Below, one piece after another: positions 14,282 through 16,724 of a DNA stretch of 16,724 nt. Under the pieces are notes generated by a model. That model was not told the DNA's origin. It did not search any database and was given only the letters and a program-made list of their open reading frames with translations. How positions within the stretch are numbered: the stretch's first letter is position 1; each line of letters opens with the position of its first letter. The DNA comes from UBA6065 sp036565605 (lineage in GTDB: Bacteria > Patescibacteriota > Minisyncoccia > Phycocordibacterales > UBA6065). A program made the position numbers and the translations under genes. The stretch is taken from contig DATCXV010000020.1 of assembly GCA_036565605.1 (NCBI GenBank), forward strand, positions 1 to 16,724, in the 5' to 3' direction.

Positions 14282-14831
14282 ATTTTACTATCTTCATTTT
14301 CACCTTACCTTCGTTCACTTTGACCGGAATGTTCTCGGAGAAAAGGCTAACGAGGCTAGACCTCCACGCCGCGCTTTCTTTATACAAATCAACAGTGACG
14401 CCTGCGTCTTTCAATAGCTCGAGCGCCTGCGGATTGCGATAGATCTGCCCCACGACCACACGCTTTACGCCCGCCGATATGATGTATTTCGTGCAGTGGA
14501 TGCAAGGGCTATATTTCGTATACATAGTCGAGCCTTCCGTCGATGTTCCACCCTGGCGCGCGGCCTGCAAAAGCGAATTGTGCTCACCATGAACCGTACG
14601 GACACAATGCCCTTCTTCCAGTAGATGACCCACATCGTCACAGTGCGGCAGACCAGCAGGAGAGCCGTTGTATCCGGTAGCAATAATACGTTTATCCTTG
14701 ACCAGAACTGAACCGGCATACAGGCGGTCACATGTGCCGCGAGTAGCAATGATTTTCACGATTGCCATGAAGTAGTCATCCCATGACGGGCGGAAATGCT
14801 TTGCTGCAGCGGCATTATTTATCTTTGGCAT
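14280..14831 (-). CDS. comEB: dCMP deaminase (deoxycytidylate deaminase)
   Basis: Zinc enzyme converting dCMP to dUMP, the substrate of ThyX. Residues: RPSWDDYFMAIVKIIATRGT (14-33), VLVKDKRIIATGYNGSPAG (43-60), the zinc-binding HGE (81-83) in CVRTVHGEHNSLL, and the PCxxC site PCIHC (109-113) followed by KYIISAGVKRVVVG. H81, C110 and C113 would bind zinc and E83 shuttle the proton. The usual HAE is HGE here, conservative. At 183 residues it has a tail of about 35 beyond the core. GYNGSPAGLPHCDD is the family's substrate-loop sequence, which separates it from cytidine deaminase and from tRNA adenosine deaminase. It is minus-strand and convergent with the preceding gene, with a TAAGAT 6 nt before the ATG. 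Stops at TAA 14280-14282. Confidence 0.94.
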   Translation of the reverse strand: MPKINNAAAAKHFRPSWDDYFMAIVKIIATRGTCDRLYAGSVLVKDKRIIATGYNGSPAGLPHCDDVGHLLEEGHCVRTVHGEHNSLLQAARQGGTSTEGSTMYTKYSPCIHCTKYIISAGVKRVVVGQIYRNPQALELLKDAGVTVDLYKESAAWRSSLVSLFSENIPVKVNEGKVKMKIVK

Positions 14832-14837
14832 GCCGCA

Positions 14838-14843
14838 ATCTTA
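14838..14843 (-). promoter_or_regulatory. -10 element 6 nt before the dCMP deaminase ATG
   Basis: The minus strand reads TAAGAT, then TGCGGC, then ATG. It matches TATAAT at four of six positions, with no TGn and no clear -35 box. It lies just downstream of the terminator of the 86-residue gene. The weakest member of the -10/N6/ATG set. Confidence 0.4.
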
Positions 14844-14860
14844 CTCTTCTTTTGACAAAG

Positions 14861-14885
14861 AAAAAAGCCCCACATAGAGGGCTTG
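14861..14885 (-). terminator. Intrinsic terminator after the 86-residue gene
   Basis: On the minus strand AAGCCCTC (from 14885) pairs its AGCCC with GGGCT near 14867-14871 and is followed by a T-run (14861-14866). It ends just after the stop codon at 14888. Confidence 0.75.
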
Positions 14886-14887
14886 AA

Positions 14888-15148
14888 TCAATCAACATGC
14901 AGTTCGCGAGGGTCGTCTTCAGAGAATTGTTTGGTATATACCGTATCCTCGCGATGTAACATCGGATTCTTCTTCGTTTCGAACTCATTTTCATTGTCAT
15001 AGATCATGAGTTCGCAACCGTGGCCGGTTACAACAGCCCTGCAGGATTGCAGAACGTGGCTTCTGAGCGCTTCTTTGACTAGCGGGTTGGCGCCCTCAGG
15101 CAGAATAACGATGAGTTTGTCCATAGAAAAGGAACGGCCTTTCCTCAT
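14888..15148 (-). CDS. Small protein of unknown function, 86 residues
   Basis: I do not recognise this protein. A GAGGT 7 nt upstream selects the ATG at 15148 (MRKGRSFSMDKLIVIL); an internal ATG at 15124 (MDKLIVIL) is an alternative that lacks a well-placed ribosome-binding site. The sequence starts with a strand (KLIVILPEGANP), has a helix (LVKEALRSHVLQSC) and a second strand (CRAVVTGHGCELMIYDN), and ends in a highly charged tail (EFETKKNPMLHREDTVY, EDDPREL). No transmembrane segment. Three cysteines are scattered and do not form a zinc motif. Flanked by terminators on both sides, it appears to be a single-gene unit or the last gene after partial read-through of rplK. Confidence 0.65.
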   Translation of the reverse strand: MRKGRSFSMDKLIVILPEGANPLVKEALRSHVLQSCRAVVTGHGCELMIYDNENEFETKKNPMLHREDTVYTKQFSEDDPRELHVD

Positions 15149-15172
15149 ACTACCGACCTCACACGATTGCGC

Positions 15173-15214
15173 AAGCAAAAGGCCGGACTCCGAAAGGAGG
15201 CCGGCCTTTTGCTT
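15173..15214 (-). terminator. Long hairpin terminator after rplK
   Basis: A 14-bp outer stem AAGCAAAAGGCCGG (15173-15186) / CCGGCCTTTTGCTT (15201-15214), one A/G mismatch, then CTCC/GGAG around a GAAA loop (plus-strand sense). On the minus strand it follows the rplK stop and ends in CTTTTGCTT. It is closely related to the hairpin at 16498-16542. Confidence 0.8.
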
Positions 15215-15217
15215 ATC

Positions 15218-15640
15218 TTACTTAACTTCAACGCCCATATTGCGGGCCGTGCCTTCGACCATCTTCATCGCAGCATTTACATCTGCAGTGTTGAGGTCTG
15301 GAAGCTTCTTTTCAGCAATTGCTTTGACCTGGGCTTTGGTGAGCGTGCCAACCTTAGCCGAGTTCGGTTTACCCGAGCCCTTTTCGATCTTCAAAGTCTT
15401 GATGATCATCTGGCTCGCCGGCTCGGTCTTGTAAATCATCTTGTACGTACGGTCGTCATAGACCTCGATTACCGTCGGAACAGTCTCACCGACGCGAGTT
15501 TTGGTCTCGTCGTTAAAGCGCTTGACGAATTCACCAATGTTGATACCAGCCGAACCGAGCGCCGGACCCAAAGCCTGGCCAGGAACAGCCTTACCGCCTG
15601 GGATCTGAAGCTTGAGAATTTTAGTTACTTTCTTTGCCAT
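15218..15640 (-). CDS. rplK: Ribosomal protein uL11
   Basis: Large-subunit protein at the base of the L11 stalk, contacting 23S rRNA and translation factors. The N-terminal domain has KLQIPGGKAVPGQALGPALG (10-29) and GINIGEFVKRFNDET (32-46), the universally conserved proline/glycine-rich block. The C-terminal rRNA-binding domain has KIEKGSGKPNSAKVGTL (84-100), TKAQVKAIAEKKLPDLN (101-117) and the terminal VEGTARNMGVEV (128-139). Length is 140, as expected. The gap to nusG is 19 nt, giving the conserved secE-nusG-rplK order. In most bacteria rplA follows; here a terminator and an unrelated gene follow instead. Confidence 0.98.
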   Translation of the reverse strand: MAKKVTKILKLQIPGGKAVPGQALGPALGSAGINIGEFVKRFNDETKTRVGETVPTVIEVYDDRTYKMIYKTEPASQMIIKTLKIEKGSGKPNSAKVGTLTKAQVKAIAEKKLPDLNTADVNAAMKMVEGTARNMGVEVK

Positions 15641-15659
15641 AGTGTTGGGATAGACTACC

Positions 15660-16205
15660 TTAAATCTTCTTGACCTGCAAGAAATCGAGCTCTACCGGCG
15701 TCTCGCGACCGAACATTGATACCAGAACCTTGACCTTGCCGCGCGAGTCATCGACTTCCGAAACTTTGCCTTCCAAGTCCTTGAACGGACCGTCCGAAAT
15801 CTTGACCGCGTCGCCTTCGGCGAGATTGATGTCGTGTTTGACCTCGGTCGAATCCATGCGGCCCAAAAGCTGATCGATTTCCTTCTGGGTAAGCGGCACC
15901 GGATGGATGCCCGAACCGACGAAGCCCGTCACGCGCGGAGTGTTGCGGACATGGAACCAGGACTCGTCATCTACGACCATATCGACCAATATGTATCCCG
16001 GGTACACCTTCTCCTCTTCCTCTACCCTTTTGCCACCCTTGACCTTGATCTTCATTTCCGTAGGAACAAGCACATTAAAGATCTTGTCCTGAAGATTAAG
16101 TGACTCGATGCGCTGGCGCAGGTTGCGCGCAACAGCGTTTTCGTAGCCGGCATAGGTGTGGATTGCGTACCAGTGGCGCCCTCCGCCTGTTTGCTGTTTA
16201 GACAT
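15660..16205 (-). CDS. nusG: Transcription elongation/antitermination factor NusG
   Basis: Binds RNA polymerase and links it to Rho and the ribosome. The NGN domain spans about 10-102: WYAIHTYAGYENAVARNL (12-29), VPTEMKI (47-53), KVYPGYILVDM (66-76), SWFHVRNTPRVTGFVG (82-97). The KOW domain is at about 128-162: EGDAVKISDGPFKDLEGKV (130-148) and GKVKVLVSMFGRETPVELDF (156-175). At 181 residues it is the normal length. It starts 17 nt after the secE stop and is 19 nt ahead of rplK, the conserved operon. No Shine-Dalgarno sequence is evident before the ATG, as also for rplK and secE. Confidence 0.98.
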   Translation of the reverse strand: MSKQQTGGGRHWYAIHTYAGYENAVARNLRQRIESLNLQDKIFNVLVPTEMKIKVKGGKRVEEEEKVYPGYILVDMVVDDESWFHVRNTPRVTGFVGSGIHPVPLTQKEIDQLLGRMDSTEVKHDINLAEGDAVKISDGPFKDLEGKVSEVDDSRGKVKVLVSMFGRETPVELDFLQVKKI

Positions 16206-16222
16206 AGCGTTTGTTAAAGCGA

Positions 16223-16408
16223 TTACTGGTTAAGGATGAACTTTTCGAGACCAAGACCAAAGACATAGTCCGCAACCGAAAGAATCACTGCGACAACAAC
16301 CGTAAGACCGACAACCAGAAGCGTGTAGTTGAGAGCCTGACTCTTGGTTGGCCAATTCACATGCTTCATCTCGCCGCGCGTCTCTTTGATGTAATTAACG
16401 AGTCCCAT
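16223..16408 (-). CDS. secE: Preprotein translocase subunit SecE
   Basis: Clamps SecY in the Sec translocon of the cytoplasmic membrane. The 61-residue single-TM form typical of most bacteria: an amphipathic helix FxETRGEMKHVNWPTKSQA-type segment (NYIKETRGEMKHVNWPTK, 5-22) followed by one membrane helix (LLVVGLTVVVAVILSVADYV, about 30-49) and a short tail GLGLEKFILNQ. I start at ATG 16408 (MGLVNYIKE); the longer open frame back to 16543 crosses the promoter and terminator and is not supported. First gene of secE-nusG-rplK. Its leader contains a small hairpin followed by a T-run. Confidence 0.95.
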   Translation of the reverse strand: MGLVNYIKETRGEMKHVNWPTKSQALNYTLLVVGLTVVVAVILSVADYVFGLGLEKFILNQ

Positions 16409-16430
16409 AATGCAGAGGAATGTGTTGTTA

Positions 16431-16451
16431 AATAAAACCGCCCGGGAGGGC
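16431..16451 (-). promoter_or_regulatory. Small attenuator-like hairpin in the secE leader
   Basis: On the minus strand GCCC-TCCC-GGGC (16440-16451) is followed by GG and TTTTATT (16431-16437). The 4-bp stem is short, so this may be a weak attenuator or chance. Confidence 0.3.
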
Positions 16452-16464
16452 TTGGTTAAAGATA

Positions 16465-16493
16465 ATGATACTACGAGAGTTCGTATAAAGCAA
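16465..16493 (-). promoter_or_regulatory. Promoter of secE-nusG-rplK
   Basis: The minus strand has TTGCTT (16488-16493), a 17-nt spacer, then TATCAT (16465-16470), five of six to TATAAT. It lies directly after the SIMPL-gene terminator. Transcription would begin near 16458, giving secE a leader of about 50 nt. This is the best -35/-10 pair in the window. Confidence 0.55.
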
Positions 16494-16497
16494 GCCC

Positions 16498-16542
16498 AAG
16501 CAAAAGCCCGGTCTCCGAGAAGACGGAGCCGGGCTTTTTGCA
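16498..16542 (-). terminator. Long hairpin terminator after the SIMPL-domain gene
   Basis: The plus-strand stem AAGCAAAAGCCCGG (from 16498) plus CTCCG pairs with CGGAG and CCGGGCTTTTTGC (to 16541) around AGAAGA. On the minus strand the T-rich side CTTTTGCTT follows the stem. It is similar in sequence to the hairpin at 15173-15214, with a compensatory base-pair change. Confidence 0.8.
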
Positions 16543-16565
16543 AGAAGTCAGTTTGCGGCTTTATA

Positions 16566-16724
16566 TTAGCGAATCTCGTACGTCACCGACACGTTCGAGG
16601 TCACCGTGTTCTCCCCTGTTGGAACCGACGCCTGATTACGGCTCTCAAGCGAGGCGCCACCGTACGCCATATCCTTGGCGTAATAGATCGGCATCGGGTA
16701 ACCAACCGACGATTCCGAGAAGCT
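16566..16724 (-). CDS. SIMPL-domain (DUF541) protein, C-terminal 52 residues (cut by window edge)
   Basis: I translated the reverse strand from the window end: SFSESSVGYPMPIYYAKDMA, then YGGASLESRNQASVPTGENT, then VTSNVSVTYEIR and TAA at 16566-16568. The order of a Tyr/Pro-rich loop, a Gly/Ala-Ser stretch, PTGEN and a final beta strand ending in VTYEIR is what SIMPL-domain (oxidative-stress-defence/DUF541) proteins have at their C-terminus. In CPR bacteria these are usually N-terminally membrane-anchored extracytoplasmic proteins of about 230-250 residues; the N-terminus is outside the window, so that cannot be checked here. Function in these organisms is unknown. It is followed by a strong hairpin terminator and upstream of secE. 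Confidence 0.8.
   Translation of the reverse strand, partial: SFSESSVGYPMPIYYAKDMAYGGASLESRNQASVPTGENTVTSNVSVTYEIR

Noticed and set aside
1..16724. Alternative genetic code with TGA read as glycine
   Set aside because: TGA ends several genes at sensible lengths (7149, 7796, 14888), and coding sequences have no internal TGA.
1..16724. CRISPR arrays, insertion sequences, tRNA or rRNA genes
   Set aside because: No direct-repeat arrays, transposase-like frames or tRNA/rRNA signatures were seen on either strand.

Overview
The window (about 16.7 kb, GC near 50%) looks like a stretch of chromosome from a Patescibacteria/CPR genome, most likely a Parcubacteria-type lineage. This is inferred from gene content and architecture: an eukaryote-like (type 2) IleRS, a long two-copy ThyX, a short RecO-like protein, a single-pass protein with DUF11-like repeats, a SIMPL-domain protein, very compact spacing, and a secE-nusG-rplK operon with no rplA after it. 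TGA is used as a stop, so the TGA=Gly code of Gracilibacteria/Absconditabacteria does not apply. I see no mobile element, CRISPR array, tRNA or rRNA.

Layout, left to right. 1-272 is the start of a glycyl-tRNA synthetase gene (minus strand, cut by the window edge). 303-423 is a 121-bp element closed by a perfect 16-bp inverted repeat and containing further hairpins. 420-2843 holds a DUF11-like membrane-anchored surface protein and a RecO-like gene (minus). 2947-3558 is a guanylate kinase (plus), possibly preceded by a nine-codon leader ORF. 3603-7085 is isoleucyl-tRNA synthetase (minus) with a complete histidine-phosphatase domain inserted in its catalytic domain. 7149-8143 carries two unrecognised genes. 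8202-12301 carries argS, dut, tmk and glyA (minus). 12377-14245 carries a two-copy ThyX and a Rossmann-like protein (plus). 14280-15148 carries dCMP deaminase and a small unknown gene (minus). 15218-16408 is rplK-nusG-secE (minus). 16566-16724 is the C-terminus of a SIMPL-domain protein.

The metabolic theme is thymidylate supply. dCMP deaminase and dUTPase both yield dUMP, GlyA makes methylene-tetrahydrofolate, ThyX makes dTMP, and Tmk makes dTDP. A deoxyribosyltransferase-like gene of unknown function sits among them. The other theme is translation and transcription: three aminoacyl-tRNA synthetases, uL11, NusG and SecE.

The most noteworthy observations are the IleRS/histidine-phosphatase chimera, the tandem ThyX whose two halves have lost different parts of the signature motif, the structured element at 303-423, and a recurring layout in which a -10-like hexamer lies exactly 6 nt upstream of the ATG of several genes, predicting leaderless mRNAs.
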